This document shows, one piece after another, positions 1-8,492 of a stretch of DNA of 64,000 nucleotides. Source of the stretch: Puniceicoccales bacterium (GTDB taxonomy: Bacteria > Verrucomicrobiota > Verrucomicrobiia > Opitutales > JAIRLM01); contig JAITKJ010000016.1 of NCBI GenBank assembly GCA_031278455.1, positions 1 to 64,000 on the forward strand, written 5' to 3'. Below the pieces are notes generated by a model. The model worked only from the letters and a program-made list of their open reading frames with translations, was not told the origin of the DNA and ran no database searches. Made by a program: the position numbers and the translations under genes. The first letter of the stretch is position 1, and each line of letters begins with the position of its first letter.

Positions 1-2
1 TT

Positions 3-200
3 GAGCGCCTTCTAGAGCTTCTTGCAGACTCAGATAACGGCTGTTCAACCATTAGAGACCTTCAAAAAAGTCATGGCTTTCAGCGCAAAGACTTGGAGCT
101 GATGTTGGAATTCAATCCAAGTCTGATTCGTAAAGAAACCAACAAACCTCAAACTGGCCGTCCGTCCTCCGTAATTCGCTTGGTCAATCTTCCAACATAA
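3..200 (+). CDS. C-terminal part of a truncated ORF (ERLLELLADSDNGCSTIRDLQKSHGF...GRPSSVIRLVNLPT), winged-helix-like tail, probably of a replication/primase-type protein of the integrative element
   Basis: Open frame from the window edge to TAA at ~198-200; wHTH-like composition; neighbours the integrase. Confidence 0.4.
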   Translation, partial: ERLLELLADSDNGCSTIRDLQKSHGFQRKDLELMLEFNPSLIRKETNKPQTGRPSSVIRLVNLPT

Positions 201-270
201 ACGCTACCCGTGGCCCTAGTGGCCATTTTTATGCCTACATCAAACACCTCTGAAGCTGCTTCAATCCTTA

Positions 271-491
271 ATCCCCAAAACTATTTCCGTTCGTAGCACG
301 GCTTTCAGGAGTTTTGGGGATTTTAAGAAAAAGTACTTTGGCCTCGCAGCCTGCACCATTAGGACTTTTGGGGTTTTGGGGATTTTGTCTTAATAAGCCA
401 TTTTTTCATTTCTTCTTCTTAATTTTTTATACCTATATTGATTTTAGATGTCTCCATGCGAAGGCGCCATAGGACAAAACCCCCAAAACTC
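271..491. repeat. Cluster of CCCCAAAA/TTTTGGGG inverted and direct repeats
   Basis: ATCCCCAAAACT (271-282), AGTTTTGGGGAT (310-321), CTTTTGGGGTTTTGGGGATTTTGTC (365-389), GACAAAACCCCCAAAACT (473-490). Confidence 0.7.
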
Positions 492-631
492 TGTGAGAGG
501 CTGTTATGACGAATAAAATGCATAAGCTGAAAATAGCCTTGAGTATGACAAGAGCAGTTGGAGAATTTTCCAATTAAATGGCAAGTAAACCCAAAAAGCC
601 AAAAGCCAAGTCGAATGAGAATAAAAGGCCG

Positions 632-1951
632 CTATTTATAGCATGGAACAACCAGCGCCGTTTTGTCTGTGTAGTGCTTTTCGGTTACGGAATACGAGGA
701 ATGCCTCAGCGCCCTACTCGCTATATACAACCCGTGCTGTCTGCAAATTTGCGCACCATATTCCTTGCGAAGTGTATGTAGCGGCTTTTGCGACACTATA
801 CCCCTTTCTCTCAACCATTTGTTAAGCACGTCGTAATCTCGCTCACACCTACAGTGTCCCCATGTCGCATTCTGAATGGGATTAATTTTCGAAGGCAGAA
901 CAAAAGTCCCCTCAGTTTCAGCTCTATGGCATTCCAATTCATCAATTACAAACTTGGCCAATCGAACATCTGAAGATGATTCATTACTTTTTGGCTTAAA
1001 ATAGGGAGTGGCACGAATGGATAAAACTCCCTCTTCGAAATCTATCTGTTCCCACATCAACTTGTCGATTTCATTCCTTCTAAATCCTGCGCAGAGCGCG
1101 AGAAGTACTGCGATGTACGCATTCTTATTTATTGGCTTCAGGCTATCTTGTGCATCAGAAATAAGTTCCTTCGCGTTAAATTTCGTAACATATCTATGCG
1201 AGCTCTCTTTAAAAAACTCAATTTCCGCAAACGGGTTACCGACACCGGCTGCCGGCCCAAGCGCCTTAAGATTTCTTCTCGAAAAAAGGTTTTTTGCCCC
1301 CCTTAATATGGAATTAATTGTCACAACTGCCGAATCATACTTATCTGGATCTTCTTCTATGCGCAGCTTTAAAGAATTATTTTTCCACGCCTCTATCTTG
1401 TCTGGAGTTATTTCTGACATTTTGATTTTTCCGATTTCGGCAATGCGCTTTAAGTTTTTGCCGCCCCGGTAGTCGTACTTATCGTCGCCGTAATCTATAT
1501 TGTAAATATCAGAAACAATGCGATACAGCGCCCCAACGTAATCGTGTAGAGTTTTCGGTCGTGCAAAACAGATTTGCTTAACTTTCTCAATAAACTCACC
1601 GATCGTTTTAATTTCGCCTTCTCTTTTTTCGTGTTTTTCTGGATCCGTTTCTCCGCGATGTAGTGCATCTTGCCTATTAGCTGCTTCTCTATTTTTGCGA
1701 ACTCTATAAATCTCCCACATTGCCTCCCATCCTTTCGCCTTAAGTAACAAATAGGCATCTCGCGCCTTTTGGGCGGCATCGTATTTATTATCTGTTTGCA
1801 GACAAACGTATGCACCTTTATTTGCATACTTAAAATTAACGCTGAAATATTGGCCCACGCTTTCATTTCCGTTCGCGTCCTTTTGCTTCCGCTTCGCGAC
1901 TTTTCCTTCCCAGTATTTTATACTTGTTTTATCTTTGTTAATATTCGTCAT
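632..1951 (-). CDS. Tyrosine recombinase / phage-type integrase
   Basis: C-terminal catalytic signatures: FRRNE (Arg), HTLRKEYG (H-x-x-R), RHSSYSVTEKHYTDK (H..Y); lies next to a tRNA fragment. Confidence 0.9.
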   Translation of the reverse strand: MTNINKDKTSIKYWEGKVAKRKQKDANGNESVGQYFSVNFKYANKGAYVCLQTDNKYDAAQKARDAYLLLKAKGWEAMWEIYRVRKNREAANRQDALHRGETDPEKHEKREGEIKTIGEFIEKVKQICFARPKTLHDYVGALYRIVSDIYNIDYGDDKYDYRGGKNLKRIAEIGKIKMSEITPDKIEAWKNNSLKLRIEEDPDKYDSAVVTINSILRGAKNLFSRRNLKALGPAAGVGNPFAEIEFFKESSHRYVTKFNAKELISDAQDSLKPINKNAYIAVLLALCAGFRRNEIDKLMWEQIDFEEGVLSIRATPYFKPKSNESSSDVRLAKFVIDELECHRAETEGTFVLPSKINPIQNATWGHCRCERDYDVLNKWLRERGIVSQKPLHTLRKEYGAQICRQHGLYIASRALRHSSYSVTEKHYTDKTALVVPCYK

Positions 1952-2142
1952 ATCTTCCCTTCTTCAAATTCGGACGATTTTCACCAAATCTAGACACCTT
2001 CCTAGACACCGAAATTTTGTCGCACAAGGTTAATTTCTGTAATCTTCTGCGCAATTCTTCAACGGAAAGCAAACGACAACTAGCTGGCGCCTAAGTGGAT
2101 ACACAGGTAGTGGCGCGGAGTTCGAGGGCGGGAAATTTTTAT

Positions 2143-2197
2143 GAGCAGTGGACTTTTAAGCCTTTGGTCGGCGGTTCAAATCCGCCCTCTGGTACCA
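2143..2197 (+). other. tRNA-Lys (UUU) 3'-half fragment, putative attachment site
   Basis: GGACTTTTAAGCCTTTGGTCGGCGGTTCAAATCCGCCCTCTGGTACCA: anticodon loop, short variable loop, perfect T-arm GGCGG-TTCAAAT-CCGCC and CCA; no D-arm or matching 5' acceptor (ACCAGAG) upstream. Confidence 0.6.
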
Positions 2198-2372
2198 CTG
2201 CTGGAGCGGGTTTAATCACCGGCCACCAGACACTTGCCGCGGGGTTTGGCCGTAAAAGCGGTCAAATGCGTACTTCAAGGACAGCCTCCAATATAGCAAA
2301 GCCTGATAATTTTTGATGCGAGCGGAAATTTTTTTGCTGCATCATAGATATATTGCCAAATTCGCATCCGCT

Positions 2373-3235
2373 GTGAAATATAGTCAGGACTTGAAAAATG
2401 CGGCTGTGCGGCTAGTTGTGGGCGGAAAAACTTATACACAAGTGAGCCAAAGAACTTAGAATTTCGCCACAGTCTATCCGTAATTGGCACACTCGTTTTT
2501 TGGCTGTGGGGCATTGCAAAAACAAGAAACAACCAGGGGCAAGACCGCGCGTAACCGAAGAAGCTTTCATGGCATTCCACAAAGCATATCCGAATGCTCT
2601 GCAAAAAGATGCGGCCGCGTATTTTGGAATTAGTCGAACGGGCATACAGTATTGGTATATGAAATTTGAATTTAGACTAAAAAAAACTTTTCCGGTACGA
2701 TGCGGCTGATCCAGAAAAACAAAAAATTTTTGAGGAGGCCATAAAAAAAATCCCGCCCGAAAAACGTGTATATATCGATAAAACTGGCATACAAAAAAAT
2801 TTAACACGAGACTGAGCATGGGTAAAACGCTGAACAGTTTATGTCGAGAAAATACGCAGTGGACATCGCCATGAACGCGTAAATATTATCGGAGCATTGC
2901 GCGGCAATCAAATGATTGCATTGGACAGTTTTGTCGGAACATGCAATGGCGAGCTTTTCAATACTTGGCTCGGCACTAAAGCGCATCCAAAATTTTCCGC
3001 GGATGATATGCTCATAATGGATAATGCGCTATTCCATGTTAGGAATGAAATTGTTAAAATTGCTAAGCGGCATAGTTGCAAAGTGCTTTTTTTGCCGCCA
3101 TATTCACCGGAATTGGACCCAATAGAGCATTATTGGGCACACTTGAAAGCCGGGCTAAAGAATTTCACTGGAAGCGTTTTGTCGATATGCGCGCAAATTG
3201 GTTGCTATTTTGGCGTCAAGATTCAACAGGCCTGA
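2373..3235 (+). pseudogene. IS630-family transposase remnant (frameshifted, internal stops)
   Basis: Pieces in different frames: VKYSQDLKNAAVRLVVGGKTYTQVS / AKELRISPQSIRNWHTRF...KDAAAYFGISRTGIQYW / FRYDAADPEKQKIFEEAIKKIPPEKRVYIDKTGIQKNLTRD*AWVKR* / ...MLIMDNALFHV...LPPYSPELDPIEHYWAHLK. Confidence 0.88.
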
Positions 3236-3274
3236 CTATAAGATTATACATCCAGAATTTTGCGAACGGGATAA

Positions 3275-3631
3275 TATTTCTGGTCCATCAACCAAAACCA
3301 GGACAGACGGACCCGGGAAAATCTAAAATCCGCCCTTTCTCAGGAGGCGGATGACTGCGCAGAAAACGGTATCTCCTTCATGGACTGTCAGCTAGCGGAT
3401 CCGATGCCGCCGGCCAGCATGGACAACCAATTCCGCGATGCCACGGCGATGCTTTTTTCGACCTACGCGGACGGCGAGCGAATTTTCAGCGATGAAGAGG
3501 GTGCCGCAAAAATGGGGCAATGGAATGAACGGGTGCGGCAACAGAACATGGTACGTTCCATTGACCCGTATTCGACCGTGGCGGATTTGGTGCAAATTTT
3601 GGAGTCGGCCAATCATCACCGGGGTCAGTAA
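3275..3631 (+). CDS. Hypothetical protein or truncated C-terminal remnant (…RENLKSALSQEADDCAENGISFMDCQLADPM…YSTVADLVQILESANHHRGQ)
   Basis: Open frame extends upstream of the listed ATG (3380) to a stop at 3272, directly after the IS630 remnant. Confidence 0.35.
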   Translation, partial: YFWSINQNQDRRTRENLKSALSQEADDCAENGISFMDCQLADPMPPASMDNQFRDATAMLFSTYADGERIFSDEEGAAKMGQWNERVRQQNMVRSIDPYSTVADLVQILESANHHRGQ

Positions 3632-3783
3632 CATGGACCTTTGATTGGTGATCTTTGTAGTAGTTATAACCTGCCACGTACCTGGTGCCATCGGTGATGA
3701 TCTTAACTCGAAAAAACTCCAATAACAGCTGGGCGCGGTTTTATCTTGTTGTCCGTGGCAGATAGTACAATACGCTCCAGGAA

Positions 3784-4620
3784 ATGTTTCATTGTCGGAG
3801 CGGCTGGCACGTCCACTGGCGATATTTGTTTTATTTTTTTTTACTCATCGGCATATGGTGGCTGATTCCGATAGGCGTACGACATGGATTTCGCGACGTG
3901 CTGCAGGAGTTCCAAGCGCCCATTTGGCATGGTGCGGGATTTTTCCGCGATGCAAAAAACAATCTCCAGCTTCGCAAGCTCTCGAAAGGCGAACTCATCG
4001 ACGAAATTAAGGAGCTTTCCCGCGAATTAGCATACATGCGCCTGATCAGGGAAAGCGAGATTGATTTCAGAGATCCCCAGCTGCGCGCGCTAGCCATGGA
4101 GGGGTCTCTCGGAGGATTTCGGACGATTTTTGCACGTATTCTTCGCCGGGACGAAAAAGCCTGGTGGCAAGAAGTTATTATCAGCGGTGGCCATCATCGG
4201 GGCATACAGGAGGGTATGGCGCTTGCGAACGGGCGTGGGCTTTTAGGAAAAATATGCCGTGTTTTCAGTCATCATAGCGTCGCCATTCTAGCCACCGATC
4301 CACGTTTTCGCACCATTGCCCATTTTCATAACGACCCAAGGCCAATAGTTTTCCAGGGTGTTTCCCAAAGGGGGCTTGCGAATCCAATTGGTCGCGTGAC
4401 AAAGGTTTCGATGGATGTTCAGGTTTTTGAAGGGCAACCGCTGAAAGTTGTAACATCATCCCTAAGTGGGGTTTATCCGGATGGTATTCCTATTGGGGTC
4501 GTTATACGACTGCAGGAGAGTTCGGATGGCGTATTTCAAGAAGGAGAGGTGATACTCAATCCATCACTTGCGCATGCTCGTGAAGCGGTCGTTCTTGCGG
4601 CAGAAGTAGAGGATAAATGA
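3784..4620 (+). CDS. mreC: Rod shape-determining protein MreC
   Basis: N-terminal TM, coiled coil, then VIISGGHHRGIQEGMALANGRGLLGKICRVFSHHSVAILATDPRF, typical of MreC. Confidence 0.8.
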   Translation: MFHCRSGWHVHWRYLFYFFLLIGIWWLIPIGVRHGFRDVLQEFQAPIWHGAGFFRDAKNNLQLRKLSKGELIDEIKELSRELAYMRLIRESEIDFRDPQLRALAMEGSLGGFRTIFARILRRDEKAWWQEVIISGGHHRGIQEGMALANGRGLLGKICRVFSHHSVAILATDPRFRTIAHFHNDPRPIVFQGVSQRGLANPIGRVTKVSMDVQVFEGQPLKVVTSSLSGVYPDGIPIGVVIRLQESSDGVFQEGEVILNPSLAHAREAVVLAAEVEDK

Positions 4621-4687
4621 GGCCAGCAAAAATTTCCCGGGAAACTTCTTTACAATACCCCAACTTATCCGTTGGTTGTCCACAACC

Positions 4688-4879
4688 ATGCTAAAAACGA
4701 AGAAGGCCATTTCCAAGCGGTTCAAGATAACCGCCGGCGGGAAGGTGCTACGACGTACGGGGGGGTATGATAAGCTGTTGCGCCACAAGAGCACAAAGGG
4801 GAAACGGCGAGCGAGCTGGGATAAGCCAGTTTCATTGGGTTTTTCCGCATATGTGAAGCGGGCCATGCCGTATGCCTAA
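4688..4879 (+). CDS. rpmI: 50S ribosomal protein L35
   Basis: MLKTKKAISKRFKITAGGKVLRR…HKSTKGKRR…; followed by L20. Confidence 0.93.
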   Translation: MLKTKKAISKRFKITAGGKVLRRTGGYDKLLRHKSTKGKRRASWDKPVSLGFSAYVKRAMPYA

Positions 4880-4958
4880 AGAAGCAGGGGAATGTGATTA
4901 ATTCGGTGTGGGGCGATTCATTTGGCGGCCTCCATCGGAAGAAAAAAAAGGAGACAAC

Positions 4959-5360
4959 ATGCCAAGGGCTACGAACGCTGGGGCGACAAGGAAGCGCCGT
5001 AAGAGGATTTTAAAACAGACGCGGGGGTATTTTGGCAACAAGTCGCGCCTTTATCGCTACGCCGTTGATGCATTTTGGCGGGCTGGTTGTTTTGCCTACC
5101 GGGATCGGAAAAAGAAGAAGACCGAATTCCGGCAGCTGTGGATTGTGCGCATCAACGCCGCATGCCGCCCGCTCGGAATTCCCTATGGTCGCTTCATGGA
5201 GGGGTTGAAGGCGGCAAACATTGAGTTGGACCGGAAGTCCCTCAGCGAACTTGCCATACATGACGCCATTGCCTTTGCCGCCATCGTTGAAAAGGCCAAG
5301 GAGGCGCTTAAAAATAAGTGCGTTTGTCCGTGCTGCCAATGCTGCTCCTGCCATGGCTGA
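4959..5360 (+). CDS. rplT: 50S ribosomal protein L20 with Cys-rich C-terminal tail
   Basis: MPRATNAGATRKRRKRILKQTRGYFGNKSRLYRYAVDAFWRAGCFAYRDRKKKKTEFRQLWIVRINAACR…; ends CVCPCCQCCSCHG. Confidence 0.95.
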   Translation: MPRATNAGATRKRRKRILKQTRGYFGNKSRLYRYAVDAFWRAGCFAYRDRKKKKTEFRQLWIVRINAACRPLGIPYGRFMEGLKAANIELDRKSLSELAIHDAIAFAAIVEKAKEALKNKCVCPCCQCCSCHG

Positions 5361-6411
5361 AAACGAAGAAATCACGCGGCGCCTGCTGGATATTTCGGAC
5401 CGATGGGATGCCGTTGAAAGTTCCATTGATTCCTTTGCCCGCCTTGAGGCGGCCAAGGCTGAGATTTTTGGTCCGAGTGGCTCGCTAACGCTGCTTTTTC
5501 GCCAAATCAATGGCTTGCCAACGACAGACCGGCCGGAATGGGGCAAGCGGCTCAATGCTGTCCGGGGTGAACTGATGGCCAAAATTCGCGCCATCGGTGA
5601 GAATCTTTCGGAAAAGGATCTTAAGTCCCGCCTGGGAGAAACGGTTGATCCAACGTTGAGTCTTACCCATGAAAAGTTGGGCTACCGACATCCACTTTCT
5701 CTAGTTCGCGATCGGGTGGTATCCATTTTTAAAAAAATGGGTTTTTCCGTCGCCGAAGCCACGGAACTGGAAACGGAATGGGCCTGCTTTGACGCGCTCC
5801 AAATGCCGGAGACACACCCGGCCCGGGACGCCATGGATACATTTTTTTTGCCCGATGATTTCGTCTGCGGGAATGTCCAAAAGCGTGGCGATGAACACTT
5901 TATCCTACGCACCCACTGCACATCGGTACAAATCCGAGCGCTTTTATGTGGGCAACTTCCACTAAAAATCATCGCCCCGGGCCGAGTTTTTCGCCGCGAC
6001 ACGGTGGATGCCACACACAGCGCGAATTTTCACCAATGTGATGTCATTCACGCGGACAAAAACATGTCTGTGGTAGACCTTAAGGCAACCATTGAATTTT
6101 TCCTTTTGGAATTCTTCGGTTCTGGCGTTCAAATGCGCTACCGGCCGAGTTTTTTTCCGTTCACCGAACCTAGTTTTGAGGTGGACATACGTGTGCCCAA
6201 TTTGGGGAAATTAAGCGGTATTTGGATTGAGATTTTTGGGTGTGGCATGATCCACCCGGGAGTATTTAAGGCCGTCGGTGTGGACGCAGATGCGTGGTCT
6301 GGACAGGCTTGGGGTATCGGCATCGAGCGTCTTGCCATGCTCGCCTACGGAATCGATGATATTCGTCATTTTTATCGTAATGATTTTCGCTTCCTGCGCC
6401 AGTTCAACTGA
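5353..6411 (+). CDS. pheS: Phenylalanyl-tRNA synthetase alpha subunit
   Basis: Class II aaRS motifs (THEKLGYRHPLSLV…, ILRTHCTSVQIRALL, GRVFRRDTVDATHSANFHQ, IEIFGCGMIHPGVF, GIGIERLAMLAYGIDDIRHFYRND); ATG overlaps the rplT stop by 8 nt. Confidence 0.95.
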   Translation: MAENEEITRRLLDISDRWDAVESSIDSFARLEAAKAEIFGPSGSLTLLFRQINGLPTTDRPEWGKRLNAVRGELMAKIRAIGENLSEKDLKSRLGETVDPTLSLTHEKLGYRHPLSLVRDRVVSIFKKMGFSVAEATELETEWACFDALQMPETHPARDAMDTFFLPDDFVCGNVQKRGDEHFILRTHCTSVQIRALLCGQLPLKIIAPGRVFRRDTVDATHSANFHQCDVIHADKNMSVVDLKATIEFFLLEFFGSGVQMRYRPSFFPFTEPSFEVDIRVPNLGKLSGIWIEIFGCGMIHPGVFKAVGVDADAWSGQAWGIGIERLAMLAYGIDDIRHFYRNDFRFLRQFN

Positions 6412-7525
6412 GCCACCTATAGGAGTTTACGTTCATGTGCCTTTTTGCGCATGTCCGTGCGCCTATTGCGCCTTCTACAAAGCCATTCCTGGCCGTACGA
6501 TCATTGAATCCTATTTGCAAGCGCTTAAAAGTGAATGGGCTCTGCGATACAGGGGTGAGCCCATTGAAACCATTTTTTTCGGCGGCGGAACGCCTTCCAT
6601 TTTGTCAGCGAAACAGCTGGAAGCGATCCGACGTATCTTTCCCGACGAGTTACCCTTTTTAAAAGAATGGACGATTGAGTGTTCGCCGGGGACCGTTACA
6701 AGGGATAGACTTGCCGCTATGCGCAATATGGGCGTGACCCGGATTTCCATGGGTGTAGAAACGTTCGATGAAAAGTTTTTAAAAATTCTCAACAGGCGGC
6801 AGACCTTGAGGCAGGTACTTGAGGCCTATGAACTTGCCCGCGGGTTCTCCTTCGATGTCAATCTGGACCTCATGTTTGCTCTCCCCGGCCAGCGACTTTA
6901 CCACTGGAAAGCGGATTTGCAACGGGCAATCGATCTGGCCCCAGGCCATCTGTCAACCTATTGCCTGACGCTGGAAGGAGATTCTCAATTCGCGAAAAAT
7001 TACAGGAACAAAATGCTCCCCGCCGAAAGTGGTGGAGAAAAATTTCATCGCCTGGCTAGCGAACTTCTTCGTGCGGCTGGATATGAACACTATGAGGTTT
7101 CCAATTTTGCACAACAGGGAAAGCGGTGTCTTCACAACGTGCGCACCTGGCAAATGAATGATTGGCTCGGCATTGGGCCATCGGCGGCATCCCAATACGG
7201 CAGCCGGCGATTTAGGAACGTTTCGGATTTAACCAGATGGATGACGGGAATTCGTGCTGGAAGTCCGGATGAAGAGGACATATGCGCGGTCGATGCCAAA
7301 TTACTTGCCCAGGATAAGATTATTTTTGGGCTGCGCATGCGGGAAGGAATTTACCCGCCGGAATCCATGGATATGATTAGCCAACATGCGTGTGTGCAAT
7401 TATTTGAAAAATGGTGCGAATCGGGTTACATGAAATGCAAAGACGGCATCTATCATCCAACGGAGCGGGGACTCCTATTGGCCGATGCACTGGCAAAAAA
7501 ATTTTTGCTACTTAACGGAAATTAA
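6380..7525 (+). CDS. hemW: HemW-like radical SAM protein (coproporphyrinogen III oxidase-like)
   Basis: YVHVPFCACPCAYCAFYK radical-SAM motif, FFGGGTPS, SMGVETF, DLMFALPGQ, NFAQQGKRCLHNVRTW; 32 nt overlap with pheS. Confidence 0.9.
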   Translation: MIFASCASSTEPPIGVYVHVPFCACPCAYCAFYKAIPGRTIIESYLQALKSEWALRYRGEPIETIFFGGGTPSILSAKQLEAIRRIFPDELPFLKEWTIECSPGTVTRDRLAAMRNMGVTRISMGVETFDEKFLKILNRRQTLRQVLEAYELARGFSFDVNLDLMFALPGQRLYHWKADLQRAIDLAPGHLSTYCLTLEGDSQFAKNYRNKMLPAESGGEKFHRLASELLRAAGYEHYEVSNFAQQGKRCLHNVRTWQMNDWLGIGPSAASQYGSRRFRNVSDLTRWMTGIRAGSPDEEDICAVDAKLLAQDKIIFGLRMREGIYPPESMDMISQHACVQLFEKWCESGYMKCKDGIYHPTERGLLLADALAKKFLLLNGN

Positions 7526-7529
7526 AAGG

Positions 7530-8396
7530 TTATCGATACCCAAGGCGTGCGTCGTGTTCTGCGCGCTTGGCTGGATCAATCAACCCATCTCTTGCTTCAA
7601 GTATTTGTTGAAATTTCTCTGCCGCACCCTTTGTTTTGTTTTTGTCTGGATGAAATTGAATTAGCAGTTTTTGAGCGGCACGTCTGATATCTGCAATGGT
7701 GGCATTTGGTGAAATGCCAAGTGTAGTATAATGATTAACAGGACGCACTCCCTTGTCTTTATCGCTAGTGAAACCAAATCCATTCGGGTGTTTACTCGTT
7801 GGATCATTGGCAGAAGGATTGTTAGGCGCACATTGTCCGCGAGCGCCGCATCCGAAACCATAACCAGGAGGGCAGTTGCAAGAAAAATTTGAAAAGACTC
7901 CACCTAGGCCAAAGGGCCCATTTTTACCGTTTGCCTGTTTATCCCAAGCGCAATTAAAAAAACAAGAGGCATAATTAAAAACGCCGAAAACGTTATGGGG
8001 GCTATTAAAAGTGCCATTCTGCCGTCCCGATGCAGAATTCGACTCAGCACTTGTTTGATTATGTGCTGTGCCAGTTTTTGAAGCGAATCCGGCGGTCGGA
8101 TTTGTCTGACTCGCGCCAGAATCAGTAGTTTGAACAGGTTCGGCGGGTTGGTCAGCCACCGGATCCGCTTCAGGAGTTTCGGATATTTGCTGTTTTGTTT
8201 TATTTATCCACAAATAGATAGCGGCAGCTATGGCAGATGCCAAAGAGGCAACACACGCAAAAAGTGGTATCAAGTACTGGCGAATAAAGTCAGTATCAGT
8301 AGTCACTTTACATGCGTTAAAGAGACTCGTTTGGTTAGGAGGGGCGGACTCCTTGTTTGTCGGTGTTCCAGTTTTAACAGTGCATACGCAATCCAT
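7530..8396 (-). CDS. Membrane-anchored protein with C-terminal J-domain
   Basis: TM segment IPLFACVASLASAIAAAIYLWI; C-terminal NHYTTLGISPNATIADIRRAAQKLLIQFHPDKNKTKGAAEKFQQILEARDGL with HPD motif. Confidence 0.85.
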   Translation of the reverse strand: MDCVCTVKTGTPTNKESAPPNQTSLFNACKVTTDTDFIRQYLIPLFACVASLASAIAAAIYLWINKTKQQISETPEADPVADQPAEPVQTTDSGASQTNPTAGFASKTGTAHNQTSAESNSASGRQNGTFNSPHNVFGVFNYASCFFNCAWDKQANGKNGPFGLGGVFSNFSCNCPPGYGFGCGARGQCAPNNPSANDPTSKHPNGFGFTSDKDKGVRPVNHYTTLGISPNATIADIRRAAQKLLIQFHPDKNKTKGAAEKFQQILEARDGLIDPAKRAEHDARLGYR

Positions 8397-8492
8397 TGCC
8401 AGAGTCTTGAACCGTTGTGTGAAAAGTCAACAGATTTTGTTGGCGAATATTAAGTTTATTACAGAGGATTGCGCGATAGGCTACAAAGATAG

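Noticed and set aside
2095-2316. 73 aa ORF across the tRNA fragment
   Set aside because: Frame runs through the tRNA-Lys T-arm and CCA; no coding signal
2275-2819. Minus-strand ORFs (109 and 135 aa)
   Set aside because: Antisense to the IS630 transposase remnant
3486-3722. Minus-strand ORF starting MEFFRVKIITDGTRYVAGYNYYKDHQSKV
   Set aside because: Start looks protein-like but the ORF is short and mostly antisense to 3275-3631; insufficient support
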